A stretch of 10,767 nt of DNA from Acidobacteriota bacterium (GTDB lineage Bacteria; Acidobacteriota; JAAYUB01; JAMOQF01). The stretch covers positions 1-10,767 of the forward strand of contig JALULU010000144.1 of the NCBI GenBank assembly GCA_027040585.1, read 5' to 3'. This document shows, piece by piece, positions 1-6,489 of this stretch. The position numbers were made by a program, and so were the translations under genes. The notes beneath the pieces are model-generated. The model was given only the letters and a program-made list of their open reading frames with translations, searched no databases and had not been told where the DNA came from. How positions within the stretch are numbered: position 1 is the stretch's first letter; each line of letters starts with the position of its first letter.

Positions 1-197
1 GTGAGGATTTTATAAAAGGTAAAGAATTGAATTTAGAAAATATCTTAAAACTTGCAGAGATTTGTCAGGATGAAGTGAAACCTATTTCAGATGTTAGAGG
101 AAGCGATAAGTTTAGAAAACAACTTGTCTTTAATCACATTTTAAAGCACTTTTACGATTTATTCCCAGCTCTTTTGGGGGAAAGTTATGAAAAATAG
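1..197 (+). CDS. Xanthine dehydrogenase family FAD-binding subunit, C-terminal fragment
   Basis: This is the last 64 codons of a gene that enters from the left, read in the frame starting at base 3 and ending at TAG 195-197. The segment EVKPISDVRGSDKFRK matches the small C-terminal domain of CO/xanthine dehydrogenase flavoproteins, where a D-[VI]-R-[GA]-S-x-x-[YF]-R signature is typical. In the family this subunit holds FAD and passes electrons from the iron-sulfur clusters to the acceptor. The stop overlaps the start of the molybdenum subunit gene by 11 bases, which indicates translational coupling in one operon. The FAD-binding part and the [2Fe-2S] subunit or domain would lie upstream, outside the window, so I cannot tell whether FeS and FAD are fused. 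The family call is firm; the exact substrate is not visible in this fragment. Confidence 0.85.
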   Translation, partial: EDFIKGKELNLENILKLAEICQDEVKPISDVRGSDKFRKQLVFNHILKHFYDLFPALLGESYEK

Positions 198-2436
198 TAA
201 GATTCCTCACATAGATGGTCTTATCCACGTTACTGGTAAGTCCCACTTTATAACAGATCTTCCAAAAAGAGATTTACTATATGTCTATCCTGTTTTTTCT
301 AAAATCTCAAAAGGGGAGATTTTAGAAATCGATTTTAGCGAGGCAGAAAAAGTCAAAGGTTATGTGGATAAAATAACATTTAAAGATATTCCAGGTGAAA
401 ATAATGTGGGAATAATAGAGAAGGGAGAGCCAGTTTTCCCTGAAAAAAATGTGGAATTTTATGGTCAACCAGTATGTGCCATAATTGGAAAGGACTACAT
501 AAGTGCAAGAAAATGTGCAAAGTTTGTGAAAATAAAATATAGGGAAGAAAAGCCAATACTTACAATTTCAGATGCTATTAGAGAGAATTCCTTTTTTAAA
601 CCAACAATTAAGGTAAAGAAAGGAAGTATTAAAAAGGGATTTAAAAATTCGGATTACGTAATAGAAGGAGAGATTATAACTCCGATTCAGGAACACTTTT
701 ATCTTGAGACACAGAGTTGTAGGGTGATACCAGAGGAAAAGGGATATACAATATTGCCAGCATCACAAAGTCCATCTGAGATTCAGGAAGTTCTGGCATC
801 AGTTTTAGGTATTCCTCAGAATTTACTCACTGTTGATGTCAAAAGACTTGGCGGGGCATTTGGTGGCAAAGAACACAATCCAACTTTATATGCGGCAATA
901 ACAGCTGTTGCGGCACACAAGGTTAAAAAACCTGTGGAGCTCAGACTTATGAGGGAGGATGACATTTTAGTAACTGGAAAGAGGCATAAATTTTATGCAA
1001 AGTATAAGTGTGGATTTGATGAAAGTGGCAAGATAAAAGCACTTAAATATGAAATTTACAGCAATGGTGGGGCGTATACAGATCTTTCAATTCCTGTGCT
1101 TGAAAGGTGTGTTTTTCACTCTGATAATGCGTATTTCATTCCAAATTTCTACCTTGAAGCAAGTGCTTGTAAAACAAATTTACATCCATTTACTGCCTTC
1201 AGGGGATTTGGTGGACCTCAGGGTGTATTTTTTATAGAATATATAATGGAAGAGGTTGCAAGGACTTTAAAAATTGATCCCTTTGAAATAAAGAAGAGAA
1301 ATCTATATAAATCCGGTGATAAAACTCCCTATGGGGAAAAGATTAAGGAATGCTTTCTTGATGTTTTATTTGATAAAATTGAGCCAGTTTACAAAGAATG
1401 GAAAAAAGAGGTTGAAGATTTTAACAGAAAGAATAAATTTATCAAAAGAGGTGTTGGAATAGTTCCAATAAAATTTGGAATTTCCTTTACTCTTAAGGCT
1501 TTAAATAGAGGATATGCTCTTGTTATACTTTACCCGGATGGGTCTGTATCAGTATCGCATGGTGGAGTTGAGATGGGTCAGGAGGTATCCACGAGGGTGG
1601 CTCAAATTGTCTCAAAAACCCTTGGAATTACATTTAAAAATATTCACATTGAAAGTGTTAACACAAAGAGGATCGCAAATATTCCACCTACTGCTGCTTC
1701 AACTGCAGTTGATTTAAATGGTAATGCAGCATATAAAAGTGCAAAAATTTTAAGGAAAAGACTTTTGAAAATAGCAAGAAAAATGATTGTGGAAAAATAT
1801 GGAAAAATTCCATCTAAAATAGATTTTGAAGAGGATTTTTGTCTGTTTGATTTTGGTAAAATTCAAATTAAAGAAATTATTGAAAGAGCAGTTTTTGAAA
1901 GGGAGAAGATGGCTGAATACCAATTTTACAGAACACCTTTTATAACTGATTTTGACGAAGAGAAGGGAAGGGGAAATCCCTTTTATTATTATGTGTATGG
2001 TGTTGCCACATCACTTGTTGAGACAGATTTACTTACTGGTGAAGTAAAATTATTGAAGGCCAAAATAATTCACGAAATGGGGGATTCAATAAATTACGAT
2101 GTGGAACTTGGTCAGATAACCGGTGCCTATATTCAAGGAATGGGTTGGCTTATACTTGAGGATATGGTCTATGAAAATGGAGGGGCTATTAGCAATTCCC
2201 CTTCAACATATAAAATTCCTACAATTTGTGATATTCCTAAAATCTTTGATGTTGAAATATTTTTGAGTGGCTCTGAATATTCAAGCGTTTTTAAGTCTAA
2301 AGGAATAGGGGAACCTCCATTTATTTATGGAGAGAGTGTATTTTTTGCAGTAAAAAATTCCATTGGTGGATTAAATTTAATGCCGCCTGCAACTCCTGAA
2401 AATATTTTAAAGGTAATTGGGGATATATTTAAATAA
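187..2436 (+). CDS. xdhA: Xanthine dehydrogenase, molybdenum-binding subunit
   Basis: This is a full-length (749 aa) catalytic subunit of the molybdenum hydroxylase family, which hydroxylates purines such as hypoxanthine and xanthine. The symbol follows E. coli usage; other schemes call this subunit XdhB. The small N-terminal a/b hammerhead domain covers about residues 10-125 and the molybdopterin-binding domains cover about 160-745. Residues aligned by motif to the bovine xanthine oxidoreductase pocket are all present: Gln168 (PIQEHFYLET), Glu229 (GGAFGGKE), Arg256 (LMREDD), Phe341 (FRGFGGPQ), Phe434-Thr435 (FGISFT) and the catalytic Glu709 (GIGEPP). The CO dehydrogenase signature AYxCSFR is absent. 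The ATG overlaps the end of the FAD-subunit gene and has a GGGGGA ribosome-binding site 6 bases upstream. The enzyme should be cytoplasmic and needs the molybdopterin cofactor. Hypoxanthine/xanthine is the best guess, but other purines or N-heterocycles are possible. Confidence 0.93.
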   Translation: MKNSKIPHIDGLIHVTGKSHFITDLPKRDLLYVYPVFSKISKGEILEIDFSEAEKVKGYVDKITFKDIPGENNVGIIEKGEPVFPEKNVEFYGQPVCAIIGKDYISARKCAKFVKIKYREEKPILTISDAIRENSFFKPTIKVKKGSIKKGFKNSDYVIEGEIITPIQEHFYLETQSCRVIPEEKGYTILPASQSPSEIQEVLASVLGIPQNLLTVDVKRLGGAFGGKEHNPTLYAAITAVAAHKVKKPVELRLMREDDILVTGKRHKFYAKYKCGFDESGKIKALKYEIYSNGGAYTDLSIPVLERCVFHSDNAYFIPNFYLEASACKTNLHPFTAFRGFGGPQGVFFIEYIMEEVARTLKIDPFEIKKRNLYKSGDKTPYGEKIKECFLDVLFDKIEPVYKEWKKEVEDFNRKNKFIKRGVGIVPIKFGISFTLKALNRGYALVILYPDGSVSVSHGGVEMGQEVSTRVAQIVSKTLGITFKNIHIESVNTKRIANIPPTAASTAVDLNGNAAYKSAKILRKRLLKIARKMIVEKYGKIPSKIDFEEDFCLFDFGKIQIKEIIERAVFEREKMAEYQFYRTPFITDFDEEKGRGNPFYYYVYGVATSLVETDLLTGEVKLLKAKIIHEMGDSINYDVELGQITGAYIQGMGWLILEDMVYENGGAISNSPSTYKIPTICDIPKIFDVEIFLSGSEYSSVFKSKGIGEPPFIYGESVFFAVKNSIGGLNLMPPATPENILKVIGDIFK

Positions 2437-2440
2437 AAAT

Positions 2441-3280
2441 ATGGAAAGTTTAAATATCTACGAAGTTTTAGCCCATTTGAAGAGTGAAAATAAACCTTCA
2501 TATTTAATCACAGTTATAAAAACCAAGGGTACCACTTCCTGCAGAGTTGGTGCCAAAATGATTGTAGTATCAGATAGTGAATTTTATGGAACAATTGGAG
2601 GGGGTGAGGTTGAATTTGAGGTGAGGAAGATTTTGTCTAAAGGGGAAATAGGTAAACCTAAAATAATTGGATTTAACTTAACCGGAAAAGATTTGAATGG
2701 GAAATTTGATGGCGAAGTTGTAGATCTTGATTCAATATGTAGTGGATATGTAGAAGTTTTTATTGAGCCCATAAATAGTGATGACTATTTTTACATTGTT
2801 GGTGGCGGTCATTGTGGTGTTGAACTTTCACCACTTGCAAAAAGGTGTGGTTTTTTTGTAACAGTTATTGACCACAGAGAGGAATGGGCTTCAAAGGAGA
2901 AGCACCCTTTTGCAGATAAGTTAATAGTATGTGATTATGATGAGGTTGAGAAATACATTAAATTTTCAGATAAAACATATGTTGTTGTAATGACACCAAA
3001 GCACCAATACGACGAACTTGTGGTATCAAAATTGGTTGGAAAGAAACTCAAATATCTTGGATTTATGGGAAGTGAATTTAAGGTGAAAAATACCTTTAAA
3101 AATTTCATTGGTAAAGGATTTAATGTGGAAGATTTAAAAAAAATTTTTGCCCCTATTGGATTTCCAATAAAGTCAAATACTCCAATAGAGATTGCAATTT
3201 CAATAATGGCTCAGGTTATTGCCGTTAAAAACAATTTAAGTGAAATAAATTTTTCATCCAATCCACTTTTAAAAAAATAA
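2441..3280 (+). CDS. xdhC: XdhC/CoxI family molybdenum cofactor maturation protein
   Basis: Xanthine dehydrogenase accessory protein of 279 aa. In the family, XdhC binds molybdenum cofactor, promotes its sulfuration and hands it to the Mo subunit; it is not part of the mature enzyme. The N-terminal XdhC_CoxI domain (about 5-70) shows TVIKTKGTTSCRVGAKM and GTIGGGEVE, and CSGYVEVFIEP follows at 100-110. The C-terminal Rossmann domain (about 115-265) carries GGGHCG at 121-126, TPKHQYDE (a TxxHxxD pattern) at 185-192, and the family-typical ending APIGFPI..NTPIEIAISIMA. The usual GSTPR near residue 30 reads GTTSCR here. The gene starts 4 bases after the Mo-subunit stop, so it belongs to the same operon. 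I chose the ATG at 2441 because family members begin just before a segment like SLNIYEVL; an in-frame TTG at 2417 would add eight residues inside the upstream gene. No strong ribosome-binding site is visible, so translation probably relies on coupling. Confidence 0.9.
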   Translation: MESLNIYEVLAHLKSENKPSYLITVIKTKGTTSCRVGAKMIVVSDSEFYGTIGGGEVEFEVRKILSKGEIGKPKIIGFNLTGKDLNGKFDGEVVDLDSICSGYVEVFIEPINSDDYFYIVGGGHCGVELSPLAKRCGFFVTVIDHREEWASKEKHPFADKLIVCDYDEVEKYIKFSDKTYVVVMTPKHQYDELVVSKLVGKKLKYLGFMGSEFKVKNTFKNFIGKGFNVEDLKKIFAPIGFPIKSNTPIEIAISIMAQVIAVKNNLSEINFSSNPLLKK

Positions 3281-3674
3281 TTTTTAGAATTTTTTCAAAA
3301 TAAAGAATTTAAATTAAACCACACAGATATTGAGGTCTGACCCCGATACAATACCGATCCCGATACAATACCCAATAATTATGGTTCCGATAATTACGAC
3401 ATATGTTAAGGTCAACAATTATTAAGGTCTGTCCCCAATATAAATAATACCCCAAAAATGTCATAGCTTCGAGGTCTGACCCCGATAAATTTTTACTAAT
3501 AAGTTTTTAGTGGTTTGTAAGTATCATCTTTATCATCTTATAAACTTTACACTTTGAGGTCTGACCCCCAACCTTTATGACCCCCAACCTTTACTTTGAG
3601 GTCTGCCACCTTACTTTTTATTACATCTAACTTTTAAATACATTTGAATAATTTAGATTTTTTCTGTAAATGCG
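3281..3674. repeat. Gene-free spacer with five copies of a GAGGTCTGACCCC word
   Basis: The spacer between the convergent xdh and vor operons holds no credible gene. It contains five same-direction copies of a word with consensus (T)GAGGTCTGACCCC[GC]A at 3331-3348, 3424-3440, 3471-3487, 3555-3571 and 3597-3610. The second copy is degenerate (AAGGTCTGTCCCC), and the last reads GAGGTCTGCCACC. The core GGTCTGACC is an odd palindrome, with GGTC and GACC around a central T. Starts are 92, 47, 85 and 42 bases apart, so spacing is irregular. Copies four and five share the extended identity ACTTTGAGGTCTG. From memory, words like GGGGTCAGACC (the reverse complement) are common near REP-associated tyrosine transposases, but no transposase is present here. 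This could be a degraded non-autonomous repeat cluster or a set of binding sites. Confidence 0.6.
3562..3593. repeat. Tandem 16-bp duplication inside the repeat spacer
   Basis: The 16-base unit TGACCCCCAACCTTTA occurs twice head to tail, at 3562-3577 and 3578-3593. The first unit begins inside the fourth GAGGTCTGACCCC copy. A similar direct repeat lies beside the first copy: CCCGATACAATACC at 3342-3355 and again at 3359-3372, a 17-base period. Both look like slippage-type duplications. Confidence 0.85.
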
Positions 3675-3708
3675 AAAAGAAAAGTGAGGAGGTTAAAAAT
3701 CCCTCCCC
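3675..3708 (-). terminator. Rho-independent terminator of the vor operon, probably bidirectional
   Basis: Read on the minus strand, 12 bases after the vorA-like stop codon, there is a 7-bp stem made by 3702-3708 and 3686-3692. It has one G-U pair and a 9-base loop, and is followed by ACTTTTCTTTT. This is a standard intrinsic terminator. On the plus strand the same stem is followed by ATTTTT, so it could also stop transcripts coming from the xdh operon, which has no convincing terminator directly after its last gene. Confidence 0.8.
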
Positions 3709-3719
3709 ATTTTTAGGAA

Positions 3720-5153
3720 TTATAGGTTGTTTTCTTTTATGTAATTCATTCCAGCTTCAACAGCTTTTTCATTTAGTGGAATCAAATTTTTCCTTGATAT
3801 GAAATATTCAAATCCACTTTTGACAGTCTCAAGTGGTAGTAATTTTGTTTTTTCAATTATGGCGCCTAACATGACCATGTTTCCAACCCTTATGTTTCCA
3901 AGATCTGAGGCTATTTTTGTTGCTGGAACCGGAACTTTTATTATATCATCTCTTTGAGGTTCAGTGTCTATCATCGCCGTGTTATAGAATAGAATCCCAC
4001 CTGAAACCATATCCTTTTCAAATTTTTCCATTGATGGCTTATTCATTGCAACAAGTATAGTTGGTTTCTCAACAACAGGTGATCCAATTAAACTATCTGA
4101 GATGTTTACACTACAGTTTGCAGTTCCACCTCTCATCTCAGGTCCATATGAAGGAATCCATGTTACATTATAGCCTTCCATCATTCCAACCTGTGCAAGA
4201 GCTACCCCTAAAAGCAAAACTCCCTGTCCACCAAATCCAGCAATTTTAATTCTTGGATTCTTATATTTTTCAGGAATTTCATATTTTATTGTTTCCTCTT
4301 TTTTCTCATCTCTTTTAATTCCTAATATTTCAAAGACCTTTTCTCCTGAAATTATTTCCTTTGCTTCAGGGTATGGTTCTGCTTCATTTGAAGTATCTTT
4401 GAAAACCTTAACAGGATAATAAGGTATCATTTTTTCTTCAATCCATTTTAGTGCATCAGGGGCATCAACTTTCCAACCTGTTGGGCACTGTGAAAGAACT
4501 TCTACGAAGGTAAAACCTTTTCTCTCAGACTGAAGTTTAAGTGCTTTTTTAATTGCTCTTTTTGCCTTTGCTCTGTTTGCCGCATTGTTTAGAGCAACCC
4601 TTTCAACGTAAATAGGGGCGTTCAATTGTGAAATCAATTCACACATTTTAACAGGGTATCCTTCGTTGTGTGGATCTCTTCCCCTTGGCGTTGTAGTAGT
4701 TTTTTGACCTACAAGTGTTGTAGGTGCCATCTGGCCTCCTGTCATACCATATATGGCATTATTAATGAAAATGACAGTTATTAACTCTCCACGATTTGCA
4801 GCGTGTATAATCTCTGCTGTACCTATAGCGGCAAGGTCTCCATCCCCCTGATAACTTATTACTATGCTATCTGGATTTACTCTTTTTGAACCTGTGGCCA
4901 CTGCTGGTGCTCTTCCATGTGCTGCCTGTAAATTCCCGGTATTAAAATAGTAATATCCAAAGACTGAACATCCAACAGGGCTTACAAATATTGCCCTATC
5001 AGTTAAGTTCAACTCGTCAAGAGCTGATGCAACATATTTGTGAACAATTCCATGCCCACATCCAGGGCAATAATGAGTTATTGTCTGATCCCCTGTTTTC
5101 TCTTTATATGTTTCAAAAAAACTTTTCGGTTTTGAAAGTATTGGTTCGTACAT
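3720..5153 (-). CDS. vorA: 2-oxoacid:ferredoxin oxidoreductase, fused TPP-binding and gamma subunit (VorA-like)
   Basis: This 477-aa protein fuses two subunits of a 2-oxoacid:ferredoxin oxidoreductase. Residues about 20-245 form the thiamine-diphosphate domain, with YCPGCGHG at 28-35, GDGD at 103-106 and NN at 131-132, the usual TPP/Mg-binding signature. A linker follows, then residues about 300-470 form the gamma domain, with GFGGQGVLLLG at 306-316 and YGPEMRGGTANCSV at 336-349. With the neighbouring subunits it would decarboxylate a 2-oxoacid in the presence of CoA, giving acyl-CoA, CO2 and reduced ferredoxin in the cytoplasm. The fusion and its length fit, from memory, VorA of methanogen 2-ketoisovalerate oxidoreductase. 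The gene starts 11 bases after the vorB-like stop and has a GAGGTG ribosome-binding site. The complex type is clear; the substrate (branched-chain versus 2-oxoglutarate) is inferred from the partner subunits and overall layout. Confidence 0.87.
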   Translation of the reverse strand: MYEPILSKPKSFFETYKEKTGDQTITHYCPGCGHGIVHKYVASALDELNLTDRAIFVSPVGCSVFGYYYFNTGNLQAAHGRAPAVATGSKRVNPDSIVISYQGDGDLAAIGTAEIIHAANRGELITVIFINNAIYGMTGGQMAPTTLVGQKTTTTPRGRDPHNEGYPVKMCELISQLNAPIYVERVALNNAANRAKAKRAIKKALKLQSERKGFTFVEVLSQCPTGWKVDAPDALKWIEEKMIPYYPVKVFKDTSNEAEPYPEAKEIISGEKVFEILGIKRDEKKEETIKYEIPEKYKNPRIKIAGFGGQGVLLLGVALAQVGMMEGYNVTWIPSYGPEMRGGTANCSVNISDSLIGSPVVEKPTILVAMNKPSMEKFEKDMVSGGILFYNTAMIDTEPQRDDIIKVPVPATKIASDLGNIRVGNMVMLGAIIEKTKLLPLETVKSGFEYFISRKNLIPLNEKAVEAGMNYIKENNL

Positions 5154-5164
5154 CTTTTCACCTC

Positions 5165-6208
5165 TTAAGATAATTTTTTGGTTATTTCTAAGACTTCATC
5201 CACAGTGGGAACATTTCCACCCATTCTTCCATGAAATTCTACAGGTATTTTCCCCTCTACAACAAGTCTTATATCTTCTACCAACTGACCATTTGACATT
5301 TCAACCACAAAGAATTTTTTGGCAGAATTTTTAAGCTTGTTTAACTCATCTTTTGCAAGTGGCCACAGTGTAATTGGTCTAAAAAGTCCAGCCTTAATTC
5401 CAGCTTTCCTTGCTTCGTCTACAACAGTTCTCAAAATTCTTGAGGTAATTCCATAACCAATTAAAACTATATCAGCATCTTCAGTTTTGTAAGTTTCAAA
5501 CATTGCCTCATTTTCTTCCATTTTTTTATATTTTTCCTGAAGTTTTCTGTTGTGTGCTTCAAGTTCGTCAGGATCTAAATAAATTGAATTTATAAGATTT
5601 TTACTGTCAGCAGTCCCATGTACACCCCAATCAAGTTTTTTAGGTGTTACAGGATCTAATTTTCCAAATTCAACCTGTTCCATCATCTGACCAATAAATC
5701 CATCTGCTAAAACAAATACAGGATTTCTATATTTTTCAGCAGTTTCAAAGGCTTTATAGGTTAAATCACACATTTCTTGAGCAGAATTTGGTGCATATAC
5801 CGCACATTTATAGTTTCCATGTCCACCACCTTTTACCACCTGATGGTAGTCTCCCTGTTCAGGTGCAATATTTCCAAGTCCTGGACCGCCCCTCATTACA
5901 TCAACAATTACACAGGGTAATTCAGAACCTGCGATATAAGAAATACCTTCCTGTTTTAAACTTATTCCAGGTCCAGATGAAGCAGTCATACATCTAACTC
6001 CTGCACCAGCTGCTCCATAAACCATATTAATTGATGCGATTTCACTTTCTGCCTGCACAAAAGTTCTACCTGCAAGCGGAAAGTAATATGCTGCCGCTTC
6101 TGCTATTTCACTTGCTGGAGTAATAGGATAACCAAAATATGCAACACAACCGGCAAGTAAAGCTCCCTTTATTACGGCATAATTTCCTTTTAAAAGTTCC
6201 TTAGACAT
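5165..6208 (-). CDS. vorB: 2-oxoacid:ferredoxin oxidoreductase subunit, VorB-like
   Basis: A 347-aa subunit of the 2-oxoacid:ferredoxin oxidoreductase. It carries the pyrimidine-type TPP half-domain (about 1-185) and the transketolase-C-like domain II (about 240-345). Visible signatures are GYPITPASEI at 26-35, QAESE at 52-56, TASSGPGISLKQEG at 75-88, RGGPGLG at 106-112 and GRMGGNVPTVDEVLE near the C-terminus. The length and the GGNVPT-type ending fit VorB (3-methyl-2-oxobutanoate oxidoreductase) better than KorA, which is usually somewhat longer; this comparison is from memory. The TPP site would form at the interface with the VorA-like fused subunit encoded 11 bases downstream. The start is well supported by GGAGG at 6215-6219, 6 bases before the ATG, and the gene begins 12 bases after the ferredoxin stop. 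A 2-oxoglutarate or mixed branched-chain specificity cannot be excluded. Confidence 0.87.
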   Translation of the reverse strand: MSKELLKGNYAVIKGALLAGCVAYFGYPITPASEIAEAAAYYFPLAGRTFVQAESEIASINMVYGAAGAGVRCMTASSGPGISLKQEGISYIAGSELPCVIVDVMRGGPGLGNIAPEQGDYHQVVKGGGHGNYKCAVYAPNSAQEMCDLTYKAFETAEKYRNPVFVLADGFIGQMMEQVEFGKLDPVTPKKLDWGVHGTADSKNLINSIYLDPDELEAHNRKLQEKYKKMEENEAMFETYKTEDADIVLIGYGITSRILRTVVDEARKAGIKAGLFRPITLWPLAKDELNKLKNSAKKFFVVEMSNGQLVEDIRLVVEGKIPVEFHGRMGGNVPTVDEVLEITKKLS

Positions 6209-6220
6209 TTTTTTCCTCCA

Positions 6221-6445
6221 TTATGCTTTTACTAATTTATAAACTGTAATTGCGCCAGGTTCAGGGCATACATTAAAACATATTCCACAAGCTGTACAAC
6301 CTGATCCTTTGTATTTGGCTGGGTGATAGCCCTGTTTGTTTATGGTTTCATTGTCAAATTCAATACAACCAACTGGACATTGGGATATACAGAGTCCACA
6401 GCCTTTACATTCATCGCTATTTACAACCATTTTTCCTCTATCCAT
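6221..6445 (-). CDS. vorC: 2[4Fe-4S] ferredoxin-type subunit of the 2-oxoacid oxidoreductase (VorC-like)
   Basis: A 74-aa protein with two CxxCxxCxxxC(P) motifs at Cys13/16/19/23 and Cys50/53/56/60, which should bind two [4Fe-4S] clusters. An extra Cys27 follows the first motif. Such small delta subunits carry electrons from the TPP centre to external ferredoxin. Its position first in the vorC-vorB-vorA series and the short gap to the next gene support this role over that of a free ferredoxin. The start at 6445 is fixed by GGAGG at 6451-6455, 5 bases upstream; the Met at residue 6 has no such site. A GC hairpin separates it from the upstream GTPase gene. Confidence 0.88.
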   Translation of the reverse strand: MDRGKMVVNSDECKGCGLCISQCPVGCIEFDNETINKQGYHPAKYKGSGCTACGICFNVCPEPGAITVYKLVKA

Positions 6446-6450
6446 TGTTA

Positions 6451-6489
6451 CCTCCTATATAATGTCCCCCCTAATAGGGGGGAATTTAT
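6451..6489 (-). promoter_or_regulatory. Intercistronic GC hairpin and ribosome-binding site before vorC
   Basis: The 44-base gap between the GTPase and ferredoxin genes contains a perfect hairpin: six G-C pairs plus one A-T pair (6465-6471 with 6477-6483) around a 5-base loop. It ends 9 bases before the GGAGG at 6451-6455. On the minus strand it is followed by ACATTATATAGG rather than a T run, so it is not a standard terminator. It may be an attenuating or partial terminator, or an mRNA-stabilising or processing element that sets vor expression apart from the GTPase. The structure is certain; its role is inferred. Confidence 0.6.

Noticed and set aside
187..2436. Aerobic CO dehydrogenase large subunit (CoxL)
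   Set aside because: The diagnostic AYxCSFR motif is missing, and xanthine dehydrogenase motifs FRGFGGPQ and FGISFT are present.
2417..2440. TTG at 2417 as the xdhC start
   Set aside because: It lies inside the upstream gene, has no ribosome-binding site and adds residues not expected for the family; the ATG at 2441 fits the family N-terminus.
3331..3614. A CRISPR array made from the GAGGTCTGACCCC repeats
   Set aside because: Repeats are only about 13-17 bases, degenerate, and spaced 42 to 92 bases apart; there are no uniform spacers and no cas genes.
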